Below, one piece after another: positions 1 to 6,353 of a stretch of DNA of 6,590 nt. This DNA is from an uncultured Collinsella sp. Lineage in GTDB: Bacteria > Actinomycetota > Coriobacteriia > Coriobacteriales > Coriobacteriaceae. The stretch is taken from the NCBI GenBank assembly GCA_902465465.1, contig CABQNF010000057.1, positions 1 through 6,590 on the forward strand, written 5' to 3'. A program made the position numbers and the translations under genes. Every line of letters starts with the position of its first letter. The first letter of the stretch is position 1. A model generated the notes under the pieces. It was not told where the DNA came from, ran no database searches, and saw only the letters and a list, made by a program, of their open reading frames with translations.

Positions 1-1
1 G

Positions 2-259
2 ATCGTGATACCGCAGGCACTGCGCTCAAGCGTGCTGCCCATGACCAACCTCTTTATCGCCGTCATGCTCACCACCGCGCTCGGCAGCCAGGTGCCGCTT
101 AAACCGCAGGAGCTCACCGGCGTGGTGAGCTACATCAACACGCGCTCGCTCGGCGGCGTCGCCGCGTTCTTTATCTCGGCGCTCGGCTACCTGGGCACGG
201 CCTTTGTGGTGAGCCACATTGGCAACTATATCGATAAGAAGGTGAGGATCCTCCGATGA
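2..259 (+). CDS. Amino-acid ABC transporter permease, 3' end only
   Basis: This is the C-terminal 85 residues of an inner-membrane permease subunit of an ABC importer for polar amino acids; the gene enters from the left, so its start is not visible. The fragment opens with I-V-I-P-Q-A-L-R, which matches the end of the cytoplasmic EAA loop (I-x-L-P-Q-A-x-R) that docks on the ATPase. It continues through hydrophobic segments around TNLFIAVMLTTALG and GGVAAFFISALGYLGTAFVV and ends in a basic tail (DKKVRILR). The stop codon overlaps the start of the next permease gene in an ATGA, typical of translationally coupled partners that form a heterodimeric membrane channel. Two different permeases plus one ATPase is the layout of glutamate/glutamine-type uptake systems. 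The substrate cannot be read from this fragment. The family call is secure, the specificity open. Confidence 0.9.
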   Translation: MVIPQALRSSVLPMTNLFIAVMLTTALGSQVPLKPQELTGVVSYINTRSLGGVAAFFISALGYLGTAFVVSHIGNYIDKKVRILR

Positions 260-1089
260 GCAAGCACTCCTCTCCCGCGCTCACTATGCGCGATGCGCTC
301 TACGAGGCTCCCGGCCCCAAGATGCGCGCCAAGATTCGCATCGGCACCGCCATCTCGCTTGTTGCCGTGGCTGCGCTCATCGCCTTGGTACTGCAGCGCT
401 TTTATGTGACCGGCCAGCTTTCGGTCCATTACTGGTACTTCTTTACGCACCTCACCACCTGGAAGTTCCTGCTTGCCGGTTTTGAGGGCACGGTAAAGGT
501 CGCGCTCACCGCCGGCGCCATCGCGCTGGCACTGGGTCTGGCCCTCATGCTCGGCCGTACCAGCGACATCAAGCCGCTGCAGCTGGTCTGCCGCGTACTC
601 ACCGATTTCTTCCGCGGCGTGCCGAGCCTTCTGTTCATCTACTTCTTCTTTTTGGTGCTGCCCCAGTACAAGATCGCGTTGCCGTCGTTTTGGATGCTCA
701 CACTTCCCGTCGCGCTCGCTGCAGCCGGCGTGCTTGCCGAGATCTTCCGCGCCGGCGTCAACGCCGTGCCGCGCGGTCAGGTCGAGGCAGCCCAGGCGCT
801 CGGTCTCTCCAAGGCTAAAATCACCTTTAAAATCGTGTTGCCGCAGGCGATTCGCTTTATCATTCCGTCGTTGATTTCGCAGCTCGTGGTCGTAGTCAAA
901 GACACCACCGTCGCCTATGTGGTGAGCTACCCCGACCTCATGCAAAATGCCCGCGTGCTCATTACCAACTACGACGCGCTCGTATCGGTCTATCTGGTGA
1001 TCGCGGTCATCTACATCCTCATCAACGTCGCGATCAACAAGGCCGCTGTCTACGTCTCGCACAAGACCGGCGCGACCATCATCCGCTAA
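256..1089 (+). CDS. Amino-acid ABC transporter permease (His/Glu/Gln/Arg family)
   Basis: A 277-residue inner-membrane permease, second half of the transporter channel. After a polar, basic N-terminus of about 28 residues, likely cytoplasmic, there is a first membrane segment (about 30-47), a loop with aromatic residues, then the conserved block G75-F-E-G-T-V leading into a long membrane segment (about 78-100). Further hydrophobic segments lie near 118-136, 146-163, 200-215 and 241-261. The EAA loop that contacts the ATPase is clear at 177-198 (EAAQALGLSK followed by F-K-I-V-L-P-Q-A). D216-T-T preceding a membrane segment is also typical of the family. The start ATG at 256 overlaps the upstream stop by 4 nt, so translation is probably coupled. 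The long N-terminal extension resembles the GluD-type permease of actinobacterial glutamate uptake systems. The exact substrate remains an inference. Confidence 0.95.
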   Translation: MSKHSSPALTMRDALYEAPGPKMRAKIRIGTAISLVAVAALIALVLQRFYVTGQLSVHYWYFFTHLTTWKFLLAGFEGTVKVALTAGAIALALGLALMLGRTSDIKPLQLVCRVLTDFFRGVPSLLFIYFFFLVLPQYKIALPSFWMLTLPVALAAAGVLAEIFRAGVNAVPRGQVEAAQALGLSKAKITFKIVLPQAIRFIIPSLISQLVVVVKDTTVAYVVSYPDLMQNARVLITNYDALVSVYLVIAVIYILINVAINKAAVYVSHKTGATIIR

Positions 1090-1125
1090 CGCTTTACCAT
1101 TTCGAGTCATAAGGAGCCGAGCACC

Positions 1126-1890
<765 letters not shown>

Positions 1891-1900
1891 CTCAATTGCC

Positions 1901-2752
1901 ATGTTCGCTCGCCATGACCATCCAAACTCGAAAGTTACACCTATGATCGGAACTCGTACTTCATCGTCATACACCCCGCACGTCGACGTTGCCCCCGCCG
2001 ACCGTCCGCTCATCCTCGTCGCGCCGCGTTGGGAAGAGGCAAAACCGTTTTTGAGCGAGACGCTCTCCCCCAACGAGGAAATCGCAAGTGTCTTTGTCGA
2101 TGCCATCCTTGCCGCTGGCGGCCTGCCGCTGCAGATGTCCATCACCGAGGACATTGAGGTTATCCGTCATTACGTCGACATCGCCGACGGCATCGCCATT
2201 CCCGGCGGCCCGGACGTCAACCCCAAGCGCTGGGGCGATGATCGACCCTACGACCCCACCCTCTGCTGCGAGATCCGCGATAGCTTTGAGTTTAAGCTGG
2301 TCGGCGAGGTGCTCCGTGCTAAAAAGCCGCTCTTTACCACCTGCCGCGGCACGCAGTTGCTCAATGTCGCCACTGGCGGCACCCTATGCATGGACGTGCC
2401 GAGCCTGGGCGCTCGCGAGGGCCGCACGCAGTGGCGCCACACCCACGTGCTCAACGACCCCGTGCACCCTGTCGAGGTCGTGCCGGGCTCGTTGCTGGAG
2501 CGCGCGGTTGGCGGGCACAGGCTGATCCAGACCAACTCGGCACACCACTGCTGCGTCGATCGTCTGGGTAAAAGCACGCGCTTGGTCGCCAAGGCAACCG
2601 ATGGCGTTCCCGAGTGCATCGAAGTCGAAGGCCAGCCTTTCTGCCTGGGCGTACAATGGCACCCTGAGTACACGTGGAAGACGCTCGAGACCGACTTTAA
2701 CCTCTGGAAGTCGTTTGTCGAGGCGGCGGCAAAGGTTAAGCAGGCCCGCTAG
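1901..2752 (+). CDS. Gamma-glutamyl-gamma-aminobutyrate hydrolase-like (peptidase C26, PuuD type)
   Basis: A 283-residue (or 269-residue) cytoplasmic hydrolase of the class I glutamine-amidotransferase fold. Enzymes of this family cleave gamma-glutamyl amide bonds, releasing glutamate. Visible signatures in order: the domain start R-P-L-I-L-V-A-P-R-W near 36, the oxyanion-region motif IPGGPDVNPKRWGDD at 100-114, the nucleophile elbow T-C148-R-G-T-Q, the H-x-H and V-H-P segment near 180-190, N212-S-A-H-H, and the catalytic histidine-glutamate pair in GVQWHPE (H254, E256). The triad is therefore complete. It starts 10 nt after the ATPase stop and ends at a terminator, so it is the last gene of the transporter operon. 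The start is uncertain: ATG 1901 has no Shine-Dalgarno sequence, while ATG 1943 has a weak GAAAG at 1930-1934; both leave the domain whole. The native substrate is unknown. Confidence 0.9.
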   Translation: MFARHDHPNSKVTPMIGTRTSSSYTPHVDVAPADRPLILVAPRWEEAKPFLSETLSPNEEIASVFVDAILAAGGLPLQMSITEDIEVIRHYVDIADGIAIPGGPDVNPKRWGDDRPYDPTLCCEIRDSFEFKLVGEVLRAKKPLFTTCRGTQLLNVATGGTLCMDVPSLGAREGRTQWRHTHVLNDPVHPVEVVPGSLLERAVGGHRLIQTNSAHHCCVDRLGKSTRLVAKATDGVPECIEVEGQPFCLGVQWHPEYTWKTLETDFNLWKSFVEAAAKVKQAR

Positions 2753-2773
2753 CTCGCGAACTGCACAACAGAC

Positions 2774-2814
2774 AAGGGTGCCCCGCCGGCCACATGGTCC
2801 GACGGGGCACCCTT
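2774..2814 (+). terminator. Intrinsic terminator of the transporter/hydrolase operon
   Basis: A perfect 12-bp stem pairs 2774-2785 (AAGGGTGCCCCG) with 2803-2814, enclosing a 17-nt loop that can form a small inner stem (GGCC/GGTC). The right arm runs into TTTT at 2813-2816. It sits 21 nt after the hydrolase stop. The minus-strand HPt gene ends at 2858, pointing toward it, and the A-rich bases on the left arm could let it act weakly in that direction too, but the U-tract is better on the plus strand. Confidence 0.88.
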
Positions 2815-2857
2815 TTGCCTATATGCGGCAGGCACACAGCCCAAGGCCCGCAAGCCC

Positions 2858-3214
2858 TTACTCGGCCGCCTCGCGCAGGGCCGACATCGTAGCCGCATAT
2901 TGCTGCTGCAACGCATGCATTCCCTCGCGAGCGCCGTCAACAGCATCGGCGCCGCGCAGCGCTTCGGTCACCACGACCGCCGGCTCGTACAGATTATCGA
3001 ATCCCAGGTTCTGGCTCACGCCCTTGAGCGTGTGCGCTGCCATAAACGCTTCCTCGGCGTCTCCCGCCGCCATGGCAGCCTCCAGCTTGTCCATGCTCTC
3101 GTCATCTAAAAACTTGAGGGCAAAGCGGGCAAGCATTTCCCCGCCCATCAGCCGAGCACACGCGTCATCATAATTAGCGCCGATCTTCTCATACGCCTCA
3201 CGCATGGAAATCAT
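2858..3214 (-). CDS. Stand-alone histidine phosphotransfer (HPt) domain protein
   Basis: A 118-residue soluble protein made of one HPt four-helix bundle. The phospho-accepting histidine is H61 in A-A-H-T-L-K-G-V-S-Q-N-L-G-F, an almost canonical HPt motif. Flanking sequence is helix-forming and rich in Ala, Glu and Lys, with no other domain. In phosphorelays such proteins carry a phosphate between a receiver domain of a kinase and a second receiver. The start is ATG 3214, preceded by AAAGGAG (complement of 3225-3231) with 10-nt spacing; a second in-frame ATG lies three codons in. It begins 24 nt after the stop of the receiver/HD-GYP gene and reads the same way, so the two are almost certainly co-transcribed and the receiver domain of that protein is the obvious partner. 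No histidine kinase is present in the window. Confidence 0.9.
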   Translation of the reverse strand: MISMREAYEKIGANYDDACARLMGGEMLARFALKFLDDESMDKLEAAMAAGDAEEAFMAAHTLKGVSQNLGFDNLYEPAVVVTEALRGADAVDGAREGMHALQQQYAATMSALREAAE

Positions 3215-3238
3215 GGATTAAAAACTCCTTTGGTCAAA

Positions 3239-5119
3239 CTAAATCGTGGGAAACGCAACGACGTCAGCGGGGCGTGCCAACGTCTCGGCAATTTGGTCTT
3301 GCACCTCGAGCAGACAATCGAGCAGCAGCGGGTTAAAGGTGCCGCACTTACCGTCCAGGATCATCTGGATCGCCTCCTCGTGCGGGATAGCGTCCTTGTA
3401 CACGCGCACGCTCGTCAGTGCATCGTACACGTCGGCCACCGAAACCACCTGTGCGGCAATGGGAATTTCGTCGCCCTTAAGGCCATCGGGATAACCCTTG
3501 CCGTCCCAGCGCTCGTGGTGCCAACGCGCAATCTGGTACGCATATTCCATAAGCGCATTGCCGGCGTGATGACTACCCAGCTCACACAGCATGTCGGCGC
3601 CGATCGTGGTATGCGTCTTCATAATCTCGAACTCCTCGGGCGTAAGGCGTCCGGGCTTGTTGAGAATCGCATCGTCAATCGACATCTTGCCGATATCGTG
3701 CAGCGCCGAAGCCAGGGCGATCGTGGAGCGTTCCTCATTGTCGAGGGAGATCGTGCCGCTACGCTGGACCAGACAGCCAAGCAGCAGCTCGGTCAGCTTC
3801 TCGATGTTCGTAACGTGCCTGCCGCTCTCGCCGTTGCGAAGCTCCATGACGCCGGCCATGATATCGATGAGCATGCGACTGTTCTTGACGCGCTCGTTGT
3901 ACTGCTGGGACAGCAGGTTCGTCAGGCGGCGCTGTTTGGCGTATAGGCGGATGGTGTTGCTTACACGGCGGCGCACGACACGGGAGTCAAACGGGCGGTT
4001 GATATAGTCCGAGGCGCCCAGCTCGTACGCGCGCAGAACCATATCATCGGAATCTTCGCTCGAAATCATGATGACAGGCAGATTGTCGATACCCGATCGG
4101 CGCGACAGATCGGCCAGTACCTCAAAGCCGCTCGCGCCCGGCATGACAATGTCCAGCAGCACGAGCGACAACTCATCGCCATAACGGTCGACCATATCGA
4201 GCGCCGTACGACCGTTATCGGCCTCGAGGATGCAATACTCGTCCTTGAGCATCTCGCTGAGAATGGCTCGGTTCATCTCGGAGTCATCGACGATAAGCAC
4301 CGAAGGCTTTTCGCTTTGGAAGGCCTCGATGGAATCGCCATCGGTCACGACCGTACCGGCTTTTGCCTTGGCACGGCTCAGTAACTGGACAGCGCGGCCA
4401 ACGCCCTCATCGACCGTCTCGCCATGAATGCGAACGCCACCAACACATGCCGTCAAGCTCACGTGCTCATGGCCCGGAATAATCGTGGAATGGACGGCAT
4501 CGGAAACCTGACGCAGACGACGGGCAAAGTCATCGGAGGGAATATTGGGCATGACAGCTACAAACTTGTCGCAGCCATAGCGCACAAGTTCGTCAGTCGA
4601 ACGAATACCGCTGCGTATGGCTGTTGCCACAGCACCGAGCGCAAGGTCGCCGGCATGGCGGCCACACGTATCGTTGAAGACCCTAAAATCATCAAGGTCG
4701 ATCATCGCAACACCGGCCTTCATGCGGGCGCTACGGAGCTTTTCTTCGTAATATCGGCGATTGCGCACATTCGTCAGCACGTCGGTGTAGACAAGGTCCT
4801 CTTCTGCAGCCTCTTGCCCATCGATCGGACGCACCATCAGCAAGACATGAGGCTCGCCCTCGACCTTTAGAGGGCGCAGACGGGCGCGGTACTCAACACC
4901 ATCGTTGAGCAGTTGCTCCGACATCTCATCGGAATCTGTCAAGGCCTCAAGACTCGACTGACGCAGACAAGGGCAGCGATCGCCGGCGAGCAGGCAGTTA
5001 GGCTCGCTCTTAATCTGATCGGCCGACAGCAAACGTACCACGGGGTAGGTCCTTGCGACACGGGCGACCTCGGCGGCAGCCTCCTCGTCGGTTAGATTGA
5101 CCTCGTGATTATTGAGCAT
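3239..5119 (-). CDS. Degenerate GGDEF - receiver - HD-GYP cyclic-di-GMP signalling protein
   Basis: A 626-residue cytoplasmic signalling protein with no membrane segment. Residues 1-105 form a PAS-like N-terminal region with a Cys cluster (C42, C49, C51). Residues about 108-258 are a GGDEF domain: YTDVLTNVRNRR, metal-site D141 and FND..GRHAGD are kept, but the signature is GCDKF (182-186), so cyclase activity is unlikely; the inhibitory-site RxxD (R173-S-T-D176) lies exactly five residues before it. Residues 272-393 are a receiver domain with acidic pair D278-D279 and acceptor D323; the usual Lys is R375. Residues about 415-610 are an HD-GYP phosphodiesterase domain with E431, H435, H474-D475, H503, H534-H535, G542-Y-P and D563 in place. 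I chose ATG 5119 because AAAGGT (complement of 5126-5131) lies six bases upstream; the frame stays open to 5350, but that part is non-coding in character and overlaps the neighbouring hydrolase. Likely role: phosphorelay-controlled c-di-GMP hydrolysis. Confidence 0.93.
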   Translation of the reverse strand: MLNNHEVNLTDEEAAAEVARVARTYPVVRLLSADQIKSEPNCLLAGDRCPCLRQSSLEALTDSDEMSEQLLNDGVEYRARLRPLKVEGEPHVLLMVRPIDGQEAAEEDLVYTDVLTNVRNRRYYEEKLRSARMKAGVAMIDLDDFRVFNDTCGRHAGDLALGAVATAIRSGIRSTDELVRYGCDKFVAVMPNIPSDDFARRLRQVSDAVHSTIIPGHEHVSLTACVGGVRIHGETVDEGVGRAVQLLSRAKAKAGTVVTDGDSIEAFQSEKPSVLIVDDSEMNRAILSEMLKDEYCILEADNGRTALDMVDRYGDELSLVLLDIVMPGASGFEVLADLSRRSGIDNLPVIMISSEDSDDMVLRAYELGASDYINRPFDSRVVRRRVSNTIRLYAKQRRLTNLLSQQYNERVKNSRMLIDIMAGVMELRNGESGRHVTNIEKLTELLLGCLVQRSGTISLDNEERSTIALASALHDIGKMSIDDAILNKPGRLTPEEFEIMKTHTTIGADMLCELGSHHAGNALMEYAYQIARWHHERWDGKGYPDGLKGDEIPIAAQVVSVADVYDALTSVRVYKDAIPHEEAIQMILDGKCGTFNPLLLDCLLEVQDQIAETLARPADVVAFPTI

Positions 5120-5163
5120 ACGGGGACCTTTCGATAGTTTCGCATGGAGCGGTGGGTTCCAAA

Positions 5164-5179
5164 TGTTACAAGGGTAACA
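5164..5179. repeat. Inverted repeat TGTTAC-N4-GTAACA in the HD-GYP gene leader
   Basis: A perfect 6-bp dyad, TGTTAC at 5164-5169 and GTAACA at 5174-5179, separated by AAGG. A further TGTTACA half-site lies at 5210-5216. The dyad sits 45 nt upstream of the HD-GYP start codon and probably within its transcript leader. It could be a repressor operator or a small leader hairpin. No regulator family can be named from the sequence. Confidence 0.45.
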
Positions 5180-5218
5180 CCTTGTCGATGCAGGTAGGCA
5201 CGTGAATGCTGTTACATT

Positions 5219-5247
5219 TTTATGAGTTGGCAGACGGCGCAATTGAA
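5219..5247 (-). promoter_or_regulatory. Possible promoter of the HD-GYP/HPt operon
   Basis: On the minus strand TTCAAT (complement of 5242-5247) and CATAAA (complement of 5219-5224) are separated by 17 bases, a plausible but weak sigma-70-type pair. Transcription would begin near 5212, giving a leader of roughly 90 nt that contains the TGTTAC dyad. The match to consensus is modest, and the call rests mainly on position in a 211-nt gap that must hold a promoter for this operon. Confidence 0.3.
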
Positions 5248-5248
5248 G

Positions 5249-5301
5249 CCGCAAACGTAAGGTTTTGAGCGCATTTGTTAACACGGCCGAAACGTTTGCG
5301 G
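5249..5301. repeat. 10-bp inverted repeat (CCGCAAACGT) around a TGTTAACA palindrome
   Basis: CCGCAAACGT at 5249-5258 is the exact reverse complement of ACGTTTGCGG at 5292-5301, with 33 nt between. Inside lies the palindrome TGTTAACA (5276-5283). On the plus strand the right arm is followed, nine bases later, by a T-rich run (5311-5323). On the minus strand it lies just past the stop of the hydrolase gene (5331), so it could serve as a poor terminator for that gene, or as paired operator arms upstream of the HD-GYP promoter. Nothing else is recognisable in 5120-5330. Confidence 0.4.
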
Positions 5302-5330
5302 ATGAAGCCTGTTTTGTTTTTTTGCAGCTG

Positions 5331-6128
5331 CTAGAACCCCAGGATGCCACGGACAGTCTGGGCAGCCGCTGCCGGGCGATCGCGCAGGCCGTTGTGCGCG
5401 CCGGGAACCATTACGAGTGGAGAGTCCAAAAGCTCAGCCGCCATCCTCGTTCCCGCCTCACGGGGCGTACCAATCGAGAGCTCGCCCAAAAGCACGGCGG
5501 CCACCGTTTTTGACGCACGAACGCTATCCCAATCGGGAACGCAGGTCATAGTAATCCCGTATTCGTTTGCCATGAAGCTGCGGCCGTTGCGCAGGGCATG
5601 CTTGGCTTCTGCCTCGGTTAACTTGGGGGCCTCAGGGTCCGAATCACCGATGGCACCCAGGAAGGCCCGTAATGCCCTGGAGACCTTTCCCGCGGCGATC
5701 ATCTCGAGCAAAACCGGGGCCGCGCCCAGGCCGGCGCCCTCATCCGTCACGGCGGGTTCATGCAGAATCGCACGCGAGATTATGGCAGGGTTTGCACGGA
5801 GAAGCTCCAGCGTCACCAGCGTACCGGCACTGTGCGCGAGCACGTTTGCCGGAGCGCCAATATGCTCGATAACAGCTTGCAGGTCGGCGGCTTGGGCGGC
5901 GAGGTCGTAGCGTCCGTCTGCAGCGTCGCCACTCTCGCCGCAACCGCGGCGGTCGTAGGCAATGACGCGATAGTCGCAGGCGAGCTCGCGGGCGATACCG
6001 CCAAAAAAGACACCGTCGACGCAGGCGCCGTGCACGCACACCAAGGCGGGTGCATCGGACGATACAACCGGGCCGGCATACTCGCGGCAGGCGATCGTAG
6101 TGCCCGCATTCTCGACCGTAAAATCCAT
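5331..6128 (-). CDS. Alpha/beta hydrolase fold protein
   Basis: A 265-residue soluble hydrolase with no signal peptide. The fold is shown by the oxyanion-hole strand L-V-C-V-H-G-A (29-35), the segment V-I-A-Y-D-R-R-G-C-G-E-S (55-66), typical of these enzymes, the nucleophile elbow A98-H-S100-A-G102, and a C-terminal histidine, H245, in P-G-A-H-N-G. The elbow starts with Ala instead of the usual first Gly of GxSxG. The catalytic acid is not certain; E216 in L-L-G-E-L-S occupies the usual position after strand six. A cap region fills about 128-205. The Shine-Dalgarno sequence before ATG 6128 is weak (GGGA). The gene stands alone: 211 nt separate it from the HD-GYP gene, and its other neighbour is divergent. 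The substrate cannot be predicted; small ester, amide or lactone hydrolysis is the family norm. Confidence 0.88.
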   Translation of the reverse strand: MDFTVENAGTTIACREYAGPVVSSDAPALVCVHGACVDGVFFGGIARELACDYRVIAYDRRGCGESGDAADGRYDLAAQAADLQAVIEHIGAPANVLAHSAGTLVTLELLRANPAIISRAILHEPAVTDEGAGLGAAPVLLEMIAAGKVSRALRAFLGAIGDSDPEAPKLTEAEAKHALRNGRSFMANEYGITMTCVPDWDSVRASKTVAAVLLGELSIGTPREAGTRMAAELLDSPLVMVPGAHNGLRDRPAAAAQTVRGILGF

Positions 6129-6280
6129 ACTGTGTTCCCATCGTCAACGCCCATCCAGTTGCACGTCAGTACGGCTAGATGGACCCGCATTGCCTTACGC
6201 CTTGTTAACAGATTAACTGTACCCGACCCGAGGCTTTTCATGGCACGGCATAATGAGCGACGTTAAAAAACGAAACTTGT

Positions 6281-6305
6281 AAAGCAAGAGCCCGCACCTT
6301 GCTTT
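6281..6305. repeat. 8-bp inverted repeat upstream of the radical SAM gene
   Basis: AAAGCAAG at 6281-6288 pairs perfectly with CTTGCTTT at 6298-6305 across a 9-nt spacer. It overlaps the expected -35 position of the promoter read from the -10-like box at 6317-6322, which suggests an operator. Read on the minus strand, the hairpin is followed at a distance by TTTCGTTTTTT, so a terminator for leftward transcription is an alternative, although no leftward gene ends here. Confidence 0.45.
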
Positions 6306-6313
6306 GGAGCCGA

Positions 6314-6322
6314 TGCTATGCT
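6314..6322 (+). promoter_or_regulatory. Extended -10-like promoter element of the radical SAM gene
   Basis: TGC followed by TATGCT (6317-6322) fits an extended -10 box (TGn plus TATAAT-like). No good -35 hexamer lies 16-18 bases upstream, which is tolerable for extended -10 promoters. Transcription would start near 6329, leaving a leader of about 25 nt before the start codon. Confidence 0.4.
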
Positions 6323-6338
6323 TAGGCACAATTGTCTT

Positions 6339-6344
6339 GAGGAG
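6339..6344 (+). promoter_or_regulatory. Ribosome binding site GAGGAG that decides the radical SAM start
   Basis: GAGGAG ends three bases before ATG 6348 but nine bases before the in-frame ATG 6354. Normal Shine-Dalgarno spacing favours the second ATG. Confidence 0.7.
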
Positions 6345-6353
6345 CATATGCCT

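Larger units (their letters stand above)
6129..6347. other. Intergenic region between divergent hydrolase and radical SAM genes
   Basis: A gap of about 225 nt, lower in GC than the genes, that must hold promoters for both. I see the word TTGTTAACA at 6202-6210, also present at 5275-5283, a partial repeat of it in GATTAACTG (6211-6219), an A-run at 6265-6270, and the dyad and -10-like box listed separately. I could not find a convincing -35/-10 pair for the hydrolase, and no small gene with a ribosome binding site is visible. Confidence 0.5.

Noticed and set aside
2601..3173. A 190-codon plus-strand frame running through the operon terminator and HPt gene
   Set aside because: It overlaps the end of the C26 hydrolase out of frame, reads through a strong hairpin, and is a Ser/Arg/Ala-rich shadow product.
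3230..3946. A 238-codon plus-strand frame opposite the HD-GYP domain
   Set aside because: It is a shadow of the well-supported minus-strand coding sequence; it has no domain motif, and the open frame is explained by high GC and biased codon use.
4424..4870. A 148-codon plus-strand frame within the GGDEF region
   Set aside because: It is antisense to the GGDEF domain, which has clear motifs on the minus strand, and the product has no recognisable family.
5160..5300. Possible riboswitch (for example a c-di-GMP riboswitch) upstream of the HD-GYP gene
   Set aside because: I looked for the conserved core of known c-di-GMP riboswitches and did not see it; the repeats present are short and simple.
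5305..5325. T-rich run as an intrinsic terminator on the plus strand
   Set aside because: The nearest stem arm ends nine bases before the run, and the loop would be 33 nt; no plus-strand gene precedes it. Kept only as a low-ranked possibility among the findings.
5120..5350. A 77-residue N-terminal extension of the HD-GYP protein
   Set aside because: The extension has no domain-like character, would cross the promoter region with its repeats, and overlaps the hydrolase 3' end; ATG 5119 has a good ribosome binding site.
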